Positions 1 to 11,157 of a stretch of 64,000 nt of DNA are shown here, piece by piece. Every line of letters begins with the position of its first letter. Position 1 is the stretch's first letter. A program made the position numbers and the translations under genes. Below the pieces are notes generated by a model, which made no database searches, was not told the DNA's origin, and was given only the letters and a program-made list of their open reading frames with translations. The stretch is from contig JAOANR010000014.1 of NCBI GenBank assembly GCA_030278955.1, positions 1,555,920 through 1,619,919 on the forward strand, written 5' to 3'. Source of the DNA: Hygrophila difformis (lineage: Eukaryota > Streptophyta > Magnoliopsida > Lamiales > Acanthaceae).

Positions 1-613
1 TTCGGCAGAGGAGCTATAATCCAGATTCAGCCGAAAAAGTCATATTCTGGACTCCCCTGAAATGCATAAGTTGAACTCTGGAATATTGCAGGGAAGTTAT
101 TCTGGAAGGGAAGTTATTCTTAGAGGAGCGGTTATTTTACCAAGACATCTATAAATACCCCTACTCATGGAAATGATAGCTACCCCTTGGTCAATCCCCA
201 ATTTACTCTATCTTTGTATTTTACTTTTCAGTACCTTTATTGCTTTCCTTTTACAGCTTTCCCTTTACAGCTTTCCTAGTTTAGCTAGCTCAATCCTAAA
301 TGAATTAGCCGCTTCCCCTTGGTCGACGGTAAATTCATTATTCCAAATTCCTTGATAGCGTGTGTCCGTTCGATTATAGAGAGATTCATGAGATTTGGAC
401 TTCCTGCGCATTCAAGATCTAACGCATATTCAAGTCTGGTGGATTCAAACCAAGAGCACGGGTATCACGCTTGATTATCAGAAATTCCCAATTGATCGGA
501 CTTCCTGCGTTCTGGTCGCATATTCGGTTAGTTGAGAATGTACAATAATTTCAAATCTGTAACTGTATTTGTTCTTTGAATAAAGGATCAATATCCATGA
601 TAGATGCTTCATT
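1..613 (+). mobile_element. Possible LTR-like fragment
   Basis: This stretch has no convincing coding frame. A TATA-like CTATAAATA lies near 150-158, and an AATAAAG polyadenylation-like signal lies near 580. That order (promoter, transcribed stretch, polyA signal) is what an LTR would show, but neither the upstream end nor a primer-binding site is visible because the window begins here. It could equally be the promoter and 5' region of an unrecognised gene. The LTR reading is inference only. Confidence 0.2.
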
Positions 614-1234
614 TTGTTCCCTGCGTATATGAATATATGTGCCTATTATTGCCTTTTTGCTGATGAGTGGCGGTGGAATGAGTATTCCAATGAATCAGAT
701 GCAATAATGTCAAAATCATTGGAATTGGATTTGTTGGAGTCTAAACCGTTCGGCAATTCGGCCGACGATTCTTCATATATTTTTATGGGCGCACTTTCTC
801 TAAATCTGATTTCGGACCCGAGCCGGTTTGATCCTTTTCCGGCCGCTTCCCTTGAAGAGAAAAAGGTCCTTGGACGGTCCGATTTTTGGCCGCTCCAACA
901 CTACCTTTAATCATCTACTCATCATTATTATTATTATTATTAATCCTTCCTTATGCGCAGGAATAATTCCCATATGACCAAATCATCATCCATTATTCGG
1001 CAATGCCGCATTATCACATCCCTCACTTTTTACCTTCATCTACAATATTACTAGTACTATTTTTATTATTATATAAAAATAAATAGAAGTATTAATACAA
1101 GATGATTTTGCATCACATTTGCACGTGCTCTGAATTCTTTTACTTTTCATGTACTAATATTCTGGAAATTAAATCAATATACTACTTCTGAACACCAATT
1201 GCTGCAACGTTTGCCAACCAAAAATAGTATATAG

Positions 1235-1355
1235 GAGATGTTTGGGAGTCAGCGGATCCGCTAGCAGATAGCAGATTCGGAGAGAGAATTGTGAGAGAAT
1301 ATGCTCTTCTAATCCGCTATAGACTACCCAATATACTAACATCCAAACATACTCA
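1235..1355 (+). mobile_element. Short MITE, inverted sibling of the copy near 39.9 kb
   Basis: The segment starts GATGTTTGGGAGTCAGC and ends ACATCCAAACATAC, so its ends are inverted (ATGTTTGG / CCAAACAT). Its body (CGCTAGCAGATAGCAGATTC, then a run of GAGAGA and ATATGCT) matches the reverse complement of 39828-39947 almost base for base. The MITE at 16089-16686 shares the GTTTGGGAG end and the CAGATAGCAGA motif. It is probably a short non-autonomous DNA transposon; the superfamily is uncertain. A (CT)n microsatellite follows at about 1381-1400. Confidence 0.5.
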
Positions 1356-1666
1356 TAATCCTACTTTCAAATTGCCGCCCCCTCTCTCTCTCTCTCTCTC
1401 CCCTTAAAAAAAAATAATCGTAAAATTAGTACCATTCTTTGTGGTTTAGTTTTCTTAAAGGCATGCAATAGGGTTGGATTTTTCACTTGGCTCACACCCA
1501 TTCCCCTTTGTCCCTTTATAAATGCCACTAAAATTATGTGGCATGAGCTCCTATTAATCATTTCTTATCAGGCAAAAAAAAAGTAAATTAAATAAATAAA
1601 AAAATAAAGGCATACAATAAATACACGTCATATGACGTTCAACAAGAAGCTGATGGATGTCCTGCA

Positions 1667-2260
1667 TAGGGATGGCAAAAGAAAACCGAAAACCGAATTT
1701 TCGGTTCGGTTTTGGGGGACTACTATCGGGGATGGGCCGGGGATTGGGGATTTTTTTGGGAATTTTATCGGGGACGGGGATGGGGGAAGTAGTCCCCGCC
1801 CCGGCCCATCCCCGATATGTTTTTTATATTATTTTTTATATTTTTATATATTATAATTATTATTTTCTATGTTATATTTGATTAAAGCCCATTAGTTTGG
1901 TGTGTTAATTATACATCGGAAACTATTATGAAGTTTTAATTTAATTATGGTTTATTGTTAAATAATTTATGTGTATTTTGATATATTATTTATATTGAAA
2001 GTTGTCTATCTTTCAGAAAAAAGAAAGTTGTCTAGAATAATATTCTCCGACCATTCCAATTACCGAAAAAAAAAAGGTTGGGTTATAAGTGAATCCCCGA
2101 TAAGATCCCCAATGGGGATCGGGGAAATTATGGTCCCCGATGGGGATCCCCGATAAGGTCCCCGACGGGGATTGGGCCGGTTTTGGGGATTAAAAATCCT
2201 AACGGTTTTGGGGATGGGGATGCTACTCCCCGCCCCAAAACCGGCCCATTGCCATTCCTA
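1667..2260 (+). mobile_element. hAT-type MITE with intact 8-bp target duplication
   Basis: The element starts TAGGGATGGCAA and ends TTGCCATTCCTA, a near-perfect 12-bp terminal inverted repeat. It is flanked on both sides by the same 8 bases, GTCCTGCA (1659-1666 and 2261-2268). An 8-bp duplication with TAGGG/CCCTA-like ends is the signature of the hAT superfamily. The interior carries repeated GGGGATGGGGA and CCCCGAT motifs, which form subterminal inverted repeats. It contains no transposase, so it is non-autonomous. The short frames inside it are not genes. Confidence 0.85.
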
Positions 2261-2268
2261 GTCCTGCA

Positions 2269-3689
2269 TGCAGTTATAATGTGTAATGACGGTTGACAAT
2301 AATAAACTCTACTAGTACTTGTTTAGTGGGCTACTTACACTTAAAAACCAAAACCATAAAAGAAAAGAAAAAGCAGTAGGATAAAATCAGACGATGAAGT
2401 GGGCTGGAAACAGCAACACATTTGGGCCGATTTTGATCAGATGGATACGTATAGTCGTTTGGGCCGCATAAGTTATAACTTGGGTCACACTCTCCTTTTT
2501 GGACCCAAACTCGTACCCAACTTTTTGTACCCGTAGTTAACTAAAGAGTTTGGATAAAGTGCTGAATTAGTTAACGTTCAGGAGTGATGACTCGATGAGG
2601 TGTGTGTTGGATGTTAATTAGTTGTGTGCTGGTATATAATATTTTATTGGCTGTATAAAAACAACTAAGAATATATAAAACACTCAATCAGTATATACAA
2701 AACACTTATTAGCTGATTCAGCCCCCAAATCAAATCCTGTTAATATATCAAATATATCTTTGATCATATATACTCTTACTAGTTACTGTATATGTCTTCT
2801 ACTTCCAAATAAGGCAATGAGGTGTTTAGCAAAACAGTTAAATTGAATCAGCTAATTTGTGAGACATTGTGAGGGACTGGGGTGTTTGACTTTCAGCTTA
2901 TTGTACACAAAATGTTGGTCTCAAAATTGACAAACGGTTAATTTCGACCGAAACTCATATAATCAGTTAACAACTAATTCCCAAAACACAATAATATTTT
3001 GATTTTTGTAACGCCGCATATTTTACGTTTTCAGCGACACAAGAGGGATTACTTAATTAATTGCTGATGCAAATATGTTTTTGTAATGAAAGAGATGTAC
3101 CAATTAATGGCGATGATACAAATACAATATTGTTTAAGGCTGGCTGTTGGCTGTTGAGCCAACCAACAAAGGCCAGCTAATAATAGGAAGAAGAGCAAAC
3201 ATGAGGATTATAGCAGTCAGTATATAATAATATTGATGAGGATCGGATGAATCAGCCATTGGTTCTCATTCATGCATCTTCCATTCTTGATTTCTTGTCC
3301 GAGCAGTGAGTGAGCACATGATTTAATTACACATGTAAATAACATTCTTAATTTATCTCCACGGTGGTTGTGCAGTGGAAGAGGAAGGGAGGTTGGCTGT
3401 GCTGGAGATGGCGGCAGTGATGACTGATGACAGCGGCAAGGAAATCGGAGGGTTTCGTTCAAGGTCGTCTAATCATATTTGATGGCTCTGTTCTGAAAAA
3501 AAATTTTAGGTCCTCTTAACATATCTAATAAATTAAGTATAAATGTTTAAAGTTATTTGTAAAACTGACGTTATAAAAAAATTGAACTTAAAAAATTTAA
3601 CTCGCCTATCAATGGCCATAGTTCTTTATAAATGAGTAGAAGTAAAAGAAAATATAGATATAATATCAAAACAACTAGAGCCCATGATT
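2269..3689. other. Gene-free interval with one weak MITE
   Basis: AT-rich sequence with no supported gene. An imperfect inverted repeat spans roughly 2819-2993: it starts GAGGTGTTTAGCAAAACAG and ends with ACAACTAATTCCCAAAACAC, and resembles 43703-43955. This suggests another degenerate MITE. The reverse-strand frame near 3217-3462 has no recognisable domain. Confidence 0.35.
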
Positions 3690-4080
3690 AAGAGGTGTTT
3701 GTTTGTGCGTTTTGGGACAAATTATCTGATTATTGTGTTTGCAAAATACAAATAATCAGTTAATCCTGTTTGTGTACTAACTTTTAATAATCTATTATTT
3801 GCGTTTTGAGGGAATGAAAATGCTATTTTCTTGCAGCTACAATTTGGTGCTGCAAGAAAATTGCGTTTAGCTAAGAATAGATTTTACTATATTGTTACCT
3901 TTTGAGGTAATGAAAAACACAAATCCAAACACTTTTTAATGATTATCTAATTATTGCGATTTGAAACAGCATAAACTCATCCAAACACTTAATTTTCTAC
4001 AGCACATTTTGTTACAGCAATTATCTGATTATCCGTTTTCTAAACGCTGCAGCACTTTTTAAAACGCACATCCATAATAG
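3690..4080. mobile_element. Inverted-repeat MITE
   Basis: The left end has TGTGCGTTTTGGG followed by AATTATCTGATTATTG. The right end, read on the other strand, has TGTGCGTTTTAAAA followed by ATAATCAGATAATTG. The two ends are therefore inverted copies around an interior containing paired TGCAGCAC and GCTGCAAGAAAA segments. No coding capacity is visible. The target duplication is unclear. Confidence 0.45.
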
Positions 4081-4089
4081 ATCAATAGG

Positions 4090-5880
4090 ATTACTAGATT
4101 AATAGAATAAATTAAAAATAATTTATTAATATATTAATAGAACAAAGTAAAAAATAAAAAATTTGGGGTGTAGGGTTAAGGGTAAACGGCGCCTTAGCCG
4201 CACTGGTTTCGTTTAAGGGTAAATCCAGAGTGGACAAAAAAACTTGCAACCCTTCAATGCCTACCAGTCACCAGATACTTGAGGGATTAGTCTTGTGCCT
4301 AATGTGGCATACGGATACCCAATATACACCATTTATTTAATGTATTAAGTATTAACTACAGTGATGGTTAACAAGTATTTGTGATACATGATAGCTAGCT
4401 ACATATGTGTTGAATGAATCACTACTATACATACATATTTAATTGAAAATGTTGAATTTATTTCAATTGCCTTGATTATTTGAATAGTACTACTAATATA
4501 TAGTAACTACTTGCTGAACATACAACAAAAACAACTACTGTTAGAGATGCATGTCAATCTGAGTGGGGGTACTAAATAATGTACTATACCAATCAATAAA
4601 CAACCAAGATGAGAACAAAGTAGTAGAATGTCTAATTCAGTAACAGTATATTATTCATTATACTATTTTGAAAGTTCAAATAAATTTCAACGACCAAAAG
4701 TCTTCCCTCAACCTCAAGTCTTTCTTAATCATTTCCGGCCTACATATATTTGTAGGTATATGGACTATTTTATTTAAATAAGTAAAAAACAATGATAAGT
4801 ATTCTGTTTGTTGTGTTTAATTTGATTCCAATTCGTAATTTTCTTAATTATCGATATGACAATATACATATTCTAACGACATTTATAAATAAATTTACAT
4901 ATCCATCATCATCACATCACGTCAACATGAAGTTAGAGAATTTCCAACTTGTAATTTCAATGCCATTTTATTTTAATTTAACATGTGTATTGTGGACCCA
5001 TCCATTGAATGGTGGAAGTAGTTCTGTAATAACTTATGTACACTTGGTGATTTTCTCTTCTACTACTATTTTATTATTCTTACAATTAGATGGCTGATAA
5101 TTATTGAGATGCTATCTATACAGAAAGTTGAAACTTGTTCATATTTTAATTAATTGTGTGATGGTAAAGTAATAAAATTAACAATGCATTAACTATACAT
5201 ATAGATAAGTCAATAGAATTTCTCAATATTTTTCATTTGAAGAGGGACAATACTAAAAAAATCAATTATCCCGATATTGTGAAATGATCCCAACGATCAA
5301 TACCTTATTAGATATATTTGCATTTAATTATTTAATTTGAATGTGGGATGAGTGTGTGTACAAGCAATTGATGAAATAATGATTTTTTTTTTTAAAGTTC
5401 AAATTTTTAATTGGGTTTTAAGGAGATGTATTTTGTGTTGATTTCTTGTGATTATTCTTGCAATCAAAGTGAAGTATGAGTAAAATTAATACCCTAAATA
5501 GTAAACAAAACATACACAAACAAGTTCATGATCTTCAATTAAGATCAAATCTCACAAACCAAAAGAGTTATTCCAAACCAAATTAAAAGTGTAGAAATCT
5601 CAATCATTATTTATATACACATCACATACATACAATTTCAAAACTTCAAGAAACACACACCCTCGAAAACCCTAATTCTAAACCTAAAAGCCAAGCAAAT
5701 ACCAGTAAAAGGAAACTGAAGTTGAATTGAAGAAGAAGAAGAAAAAAAAACCAGACATGAGGATTTTCAATTTTCATATCCTTTTCCCCCTAAACCCACC
5801 CAAGGATTTAAAAAAAGATTTCCCAAACCCCAATTTCAAACTTCAGATCCAAATCGAAAAATCGAAGACCCAATCCATCC
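4090..5880. other. Gene-free AT-rich interval
   Basis: No protein-like frame, RNA gene or clear repeat was recognised. The 101-codon forward frame at 4792-5097 is very AT-rich and has no motif. The last part (about 5500-5890) lies directly downstream of the C2 gene and probably includes its 3' untranslated region. Confidence 0.4.
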
Positions 5881-5890
5881 ATCCATCCTG

Positions 5891-6385
5891 CTATCGATCG
5901 CAGCAGAGGCTCCATCCAGAAGCCGCGATGCTTTCAGCGAGCAGCAATTTATCAATGAACACTTTCTCCCCAAATTTGTAGGACAACCGCAGAGCGCCCT
6001 GCGAGTTGACGCAGCCCTTCTGCACGGGGAAGGTCAGGATGGCGGCGCCGCCGGTGGTCCGGGCGTAGTCGAAGAGCTCCTTCAAGGGAGTATGGATCTC
6101 GCCGATGTACCGGTCGCCGAGTTTCCTCTTGCAGTAGAGCTTCACACCGAGCATGGTGTTGTAATTAGCGAGCATCGACTCGCCCACGGTGTAGTTCATC
6201 ATGTAGTTCCAGGCCGGGTTGATCTCGCCGTGCTTGTCGGCCGGGGTGCGCTTCTCGTTGCAGGGGCCGTCGGGACCGGCGGGGCCGATGGTGACGCGGC
6301 AGTAGACCTTCATCTTGAAGAGGCGGCGGACGTCCTCGAGGTTGTTGGCGGAGATTAGGGTAATTTCAAATTTTCTGCACTCCAT
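5891..6385 (-). CDS. C2-domain protein, SRC2-like, 164 aa
   Basis: Intronless gene on the minus strand. I chose the ATG at 6385 (MECRKFEITLISANNLEDV) because the open frame extends 29 codons upstream only through AT-rich leader, while plant C2 proteins of this kind begin exactly at MEC-R-x-FE-x-T. The C2 domain covers about residues 1-130: the strand LEDVRRLFKMKVYCRV, then KRTPADKHGEINPAWN, then the conserved LYCKRKLGDRYIGEI. Residues 134-164 form a short tail ending GWSLCCDR. In this plant family the C2 fold binds membranes or calcium and several members respond to stress or pathogens; which applies here is unknown. The coding sequence is much richer in G+C than its surroundings. Length fits the family. 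Confidence 0.88.
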   Translation of the reverse strand: MECRKFEITLISANNLEDVRRLFKMKVYCRVTIGPAGPDGPCNEKRTPADKHGEINPAWNYMMNYTVGESMLANYNTMLGVKLYCKRKLGDRYIGEIHTPLKELFDYARTTGGAAILTFPVQKGCVNSQGALRLSYKFGEKVFIDKLLLAESIAASGWSLCCDR

Positions 6386-6488
6386 TATATATATGAGATT
6401 GATTCTTGTGGTGAAATGAAAGTGGATGGAGATGAAACGTATGTGTAAAATAGCTGTGTTTATGAAAATCAATAATAATGTGTGTGTG

Positions 6489-6498
6489 TATATATATA
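6489..6498 (-). promoter_or_regulatory. Candidate TATA box of the C2-domain gene
   Basis: A TATATATATA run lies about 105-115 bases upstream of the chosen ATG at 6385 on the minus strand. That leaves a leader of about 75-85 bases, a normal plant spacing. It adjoins a (TG)n repeat, so part of it may be simple microsatellite sequence. Confidence 0.45.
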
Positions 6499-8386
6499 CA
6501 CCAATTATTTAATGATTTAAATGGTTGACTTAAAGCAAAGCCTTCCAAAGCAGTTTCGTGGAACTTGAGAGTTGTCACAATTTTTTTGTTCAAGTTGATA
6601 TACATATTTAATATTTTTGACCAATTTTTAAATTTTTAATTTTTTTTTTTTTTTTTTGTTAATATCTAGAATTCGGTCAAGTTGTCAAATTCTTTTAGTT
6701 CCAACTTTCAGGTTGGGTGTCGATTCCCCATCCGGCCTCCTATATGCATTCTCATAACATATTTCATAACCTGTATAGGTTGTTCATCCAAAAAAATAAA
6801 AATAAAATTAGACTCGGTAAATACACTTATTGTTATTATTAACACTTATAATTAACTAATACTCCTAATTTTTTTTGTTAAACAGTCCATACAGGCTAAG
6901 AAATGATGATGGGGTCAATGCCACACAAATTACAAAGAATTGATGAGAACCAGTGCATTAATGTTGGTATAATCGTACCCAACTAAGAATTTGAGAAAAC
7001 AATTATAGATAAAATAAATTGATGAGATTAGAGTTAATAAATTGATAAAATATAGATCGAACATCCTTGCATTATTACTCCATTAATGAATCACTATATT
7101 TCAACCTCAGTAATTCAAAAATCTGAACCCACCAGTAATTCTTCAATTTACTATTGCTGGTGAATCTGCATTTTACCTCGATCAAATTCCTGTGTAAAAA
7201 GTCTACTGGGCTGATAAGTGATGATGAGAGATGTGTTGATCACATATGTGACGACAACTTAGTAGAAGCTTCCTTCTTAGCTTCCATCACCTATTAATTA
7301 ATTACTTTAATTCTTCAAAGTCTACATACTATTTATGACATGCAAGGGATGATTTTGATTTGAAATGTTTTGTTCTAATTTATTGCGTGTCTGTTGATTT
7401 TTGAATTTTTCATTAATAAGCAATGCACACGAAATTCCGTCTCTGAAAAAAATTATCAGATTTAGGGTTGAAAGCAACCTGTTAATTAATATATATGGAG
7501 TGTATATATACATTAATTTAATTTTTGGCGTGATCGATTTAAATTACTATTTGGAGTTATGGTCAATCAAATGTTTTCTCAATTGAGACAAAAACAAATT
7601 CATATGAAATGAGGCAAGACGAAATTAAGAGGTAAAACACTATCTTGTATTTTCTCTTTCGTAATTATTATGAAATACTCCAATCCGTTCCTAAATATTT
7701 GTCTCTTTCAGTTCAATTTCAATAACCAAAATTTGTATTAATTAACTCATAAATTTTTATTTTTACAATTTAACTGAACTCTTTCGTAATAAATATCAAG
7801 AAATAACCTTTATATAAAATAAAGGGTAATATAGTAATAACACAACATAATTACCTATAACTACTTACAGAAGACAACTATTTAATTTGAAACACTTTTT
7901 AATATCTAAAAATACTACTAAAAAGTAACGAGGGAGTAATGTTGGAAGCATTTAAATTTAAAATGTATAATTGTGCGTTGAAATTATGACTGTTAATTAG
8001 AAAAAATTTTAAGTGTGCACCAAATTACTCAATTCTTTTAGTAATTAAGTCGCTGTAAAATTACTTTATTAATTCAGTAATTAAATCGGTATAAATTAAT
8101 TAAGGCGATGGAACGTGATGATGTTAAAAAAATATTTGTTTACATCTATTTGCGACAATAAAAAATAAAAAATATAATGAAAAAAAGGCTACATATCTTA
8201 AGGGCAAAATAGTGATCGTATATTTTGAATTGATTTCTTAATTTACTTGAATTTGAAATTCTCCTCCAAAAGGCATGTAAAAGATATACTAGTACCATAT
8301 ATTACATACGATGACCAAGTCAAGTTGTCTTTTTGTGGGTTTCCTTCCAAGCATATTGATTATTGAATCAAGCAACATTGTATATA
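6499..8386. other. Gene-free interval, SINE-like scraps
   Basis: No gene recognised. Around 6680-6760, GGTTGGGTGTCGATTCCCC resembles the tRNA-like B-box region of the SINE seen at 9843. Around 6880-6935, the minus strand carries ATTTGTGTGGCATTGACCCC, like the 3' part of that SINE. These are probably diverged SINE pieces. The remainder is AT-rich and unremarkable. Confidence 0.35.
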
Positions 8387-8632
8387 CTCCCTCCGTTTTC
8401 TATTAGTTGAAACATGTGAATAGTTTATACTATTCATTCAATACATTTGATTCAATTTTTAAACATAGTAATATAAGATAAAACATAGTCAAGTAAGATC
8501 TTGTTAGATTCGTCTAATCATATAGTTTTAGAATATTAAATTTTTATAATTTTTATTTTTATACAATTTGATATATTAAACGTTAAAAATGTGTATTGAA
8601 TTGCGTGGAAAACTGAAATGTTTCCCATTATT
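8387..8632 (+). mobile_element. Stowaway-like MITE, right end lost
   Basis: The left end CTCCCTCCGTTTTC follows a TA. The interior contains the block shared by the other copies in this window (an AGATCTTGTTAGATTCGTC-like segment, then TAGTTTTAGAATAT, then AAAATGTGTATTGAATTGCGT). The expected right terminal repeat ending GGAGGGAG is not present, so this copy is truncated or decayed. A tandem duplication follows at once. Confidence 0.55.
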
Positions 8633-8700
8633 GATAGTTGTTAAAATTTGCCGAATGTGATGGTGAATTATTGATAGTTGTTAAAATTTGCCGAATGCTC
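8633..8700. repeat. Tandem duplication of about 39 bp
   Basis: The phrase ATTGATAGTTGTTAAAATTT, continuing GCCGAATG, occurs twice in a row with about 39 bp spacing (near 8632 and 8671). A nearby CCCATTATTG phrase (8626 and 8719) flanks the pair. It looks like a local duplication next to the decayed right end of the preceding MITE. Confidence 0.6.
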
Positions 8701-8719
8701 ATAAATGAGGCAAGTTTCC

Positions 8720-9842
8720 CATTATTGGCTTAGCTTCTTGAATATTCTTGATAGGAATTTTGAGAAATTTTAGCTAAGGTTATTTGTAACGATGCCAATT
8801 GCATGACTGTCATTCCTTCATGTCTGGCAAGAAATTAGAAATTCGTCCACAAAAGTCTTGTCTAATAGAGGGCCAAACGCAGGGGACCACGTCCTTATGG
8901 GTCTAACCTAATTTGGCTATATTTAGTTCTGTTTTTATTGGCTAATTTGGACAGAAATTTATTGTTCGGGTTTTGCGGGTGTGGATTAGGTGCATACGTT
9001 TGGGTGTGGCTTGTGTGCTGTCAACTGTACATACTGACAAAAAATGGAATGATGGATACGTATAGAAAAATGACGCCAGAGCAATGAAAAATGATGACGG
9101 TGTCAAATGATGTGTGCGCATGAAAAAATGATGAATATTATAAAATAAGCAACATTATTTTTCATGAATCTAACATCATTTTTCATAGCGTAGCCATCAT
9201 TTAGCATGTACAGGCAAATTAATTGCCAGTACAGGAACCGGACTGCATACATTTGTATATGCAGACTCTATATATGTAATGGAAGAAACATTTCATGTAA
9301 TTGAAGAATGTTTTGTGTGTGTGATGAAAAATATGTTCTATGTGATGGAAGAATATGTGACTTAAGAGATGTTTTATGTGATGGGAGAATTGTTTTTATG
9401 TGATGTCTGTATATACAGATTTATTAAAGGGTTGTATCATAAACGGATTGGTTATGATGTGTTTTTTTCAATACATTTTGCGTTGATTATATTATCCAAT
9501 AATATAATTGTTTAGAACTAAAATATAATTTGTGAATGCTTTACAGTTTCAGGTATTTTGTTCAAATTGAAAGTTAATTCAACCGTGAATGTTTATGTAT
9601 AGTATTATTCTTAATGTTTAGATTTATTTAATTGGTCATTATTAGGTTGCATTACCATCCAATGCAAAATAAAATAAATATAAAAATGCAGCAATATAAA
9701 TTTAGATTTATTATAGTATCCTCGGACGGAGTTGTCTCGAATTTTTTGGGCACCGGAGCAAATGTACTAATTGAGCTCCATATAATGATAAAAAAATAAA
9801 TTACTTAATATTAATTAATAAATTTAACATAATAAAAATAAA
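8720..9842. other. Gene-free interval with degenerate short repeats
   Basis: No gene recognised. From about 9020 to 9420 there are repeated phrases such as ATGATGAA, CATCATTTTTCAT and TGTGATGGAAGAAT, with a TACATACTGACA phrase and a nearby imperfect inverted GGCAAATTAATTGCC. The stretch at 18318-18530 has a similar composition, so both may be copies of one decayed element. This comparison is by eye only. Confidence 0.3.
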
Positions 9843-10007
9843 TAGGAATAAGACTTGACCCAAGTGGTCATGTTCCCTACCTTCCAACCATAGGTTGGGA
9901 GTTCGATTCCGACACAGTCCCTATCCCTCCCCTTTTATCCCCGTTTTAAATTTGTGTGGCTTGGACTCCCACACAACTTTGTCAATACATAGTTGTCAAT
10001 GTTTAAA
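9843..10007 (+). mobile_element. tRNA-derived SINE, plus-strand copy
   Basis: The head resembles a tRNA-type RNA polymerase III promoter: TGACCCAAGTGG fits an A box, and GAGTTCGATTCC about 40 bp later fits a B box. A pyrimidine-rich CCCTATCCCTCCCC stretch and a TTTGTGTGGCTTGGACTCCC tail follow. A second copy in the opposite direction (31520-31692) shows the same order of parts, which supports a mobile family over a single tRNA pseudogene. It does not fold as a complete tRNA by eye. Confidence 0.6.
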
Positions 10008-10130
10008 AATATATAATAAAAATAAATCATACTAAATAATTTAAATATAATAAAAGAACTATATAAAAAAAGAGTATTATAAAAAAAATATCTTTGAAAA
10101 CAAATAGAAGTATACTATTGAAAAATCTTA

Positions 10131-10265
10131 TCAAATCTTGTCCCTGTTCTTTGAACTAAATTCATCCATTAAATTATCAAAAGAAATTTTATCTAAAATG
10201 TCATTTTCAATTGTAACTAAATTAGCTAGTGTACATGTAGCACAACAATTTTTGAAATAAATGCT
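10131..10265 (-). pseudogene. Relic of hAT transposase / ZMYM1-like C-terminus
   Basis: Read on the minus strand, a short frame gives LANLVTIENDILDKISFD, then NLMDEFSSKNRDKI and a stop at 10131-10133. That matches the C-terminal end of plant hAT-dimerisation or TTF-type zinc-finger proteins, where a helix with S/T-x-E-x-D/E-L is followed by a DEFASKNARR-like end. Only about 45 codons are recognisable and no upstream transposase domain is visible. It is therefore a decayed fragment, adjacent to the SINE insertion. Attribution to this family is from memory of the motif and is moderate. Confidence 0.45.
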
Positions 10266-10447
10266 TCAGGCCCTCCTTTTTCCTGAAAAAAAAAATAACA
10301 TAAGTGTATTTTTTTCCTTAAATACTACTACTGAATAGATAACTTTTACTAAATAATAAAATTAAATGATATATAAAATTAGAGATGAATATTTGAAGCC
10401 ATAGGTTGTGGTCAAAGTGAGCCAAGAATGAGTTAGTGCAGTAGTAA

Positions 10448-11157
10448 ATAGAGTGGTCAAAATATTCGAACCGATTTGTTGAACCGCTGAATCGAACTGA
10501 AATCGAACCGAATTTTCGGTTTACCGAGGACCCCGGAGCAAATACAAATATTATATTTCACTATTCGCCGACTCAAATACAAATACAAATAGTTTAATTT
10601 TTTCCCGATAAACCGAACCGAACCGAATATATTTATCATATTTTTAAATTTTTTATATATTGTATATATTATAGATATTTGATGGTATATCAATACTAGT
10701 ATATCATTATTTATTTGGTTATTTAAGTATAAAATAAAATTAATATTTAAAACTAAAGAGCTAATTATCAAAATATGTCAACATAAGCCTATATTGATTT
10801 TTTTTGTCTTTAAGAACACCCCATTAATATATGAAATATATCACTAGATTAAGATTCGTTACATACAGTGACATATTTGGATAATATAAAAAAGAATAAC
10901 TGGATTCGATTGTTATATACTCCTATATTTTTTTCTTGTAGTATAATGACCTCAAAATTAAAATTTACTACTTTTTAGAGGGCGGACAAAATATTCGAAC
11001 CGATTCGCCTAACTGCTGAATCGAATCGAAACCGAACCCCCGGTTAACCAAGGATTTCGGTTACAAATACAAATACTTAAATGAAATATTCGTCCGGTTC
11101 AAATACAAATACAAATATCTGGAAAATTCAGGTTAACCGAACCGTGCCCACCCCTAG
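10448..11157. mobile_element. Diverged hAT-like MITE(s) rich in CGAACCG
   Basis: The phrase TATTCGAACCGATT occurs at both about 10462 and 10993, followed each time by a CTGAATCGAA phrase and a CGGTT-rich part. The block ends GTGCCCACCCCTA, a terminus common on hAT elements. The likely arrangement is two related copies, the second (10974-11157) being shorter. AAATACAAATACAAAT tandem motifs occur in both. I could not find a convincing 8-bp duplication. The 104-codon frame on the minus strand is a shadow. Confidence 0.4.

Noticed and set aside
614..910. 98-codon forward frame
   Set aside because: No domain or family resemblance, and it follows LTR-like sequence. Not enough to call a gene.
3217..3462. 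81-codon minus frame with proline-rich part
   Set aside because: No recognisable domain and no supporting splice or promoter context.
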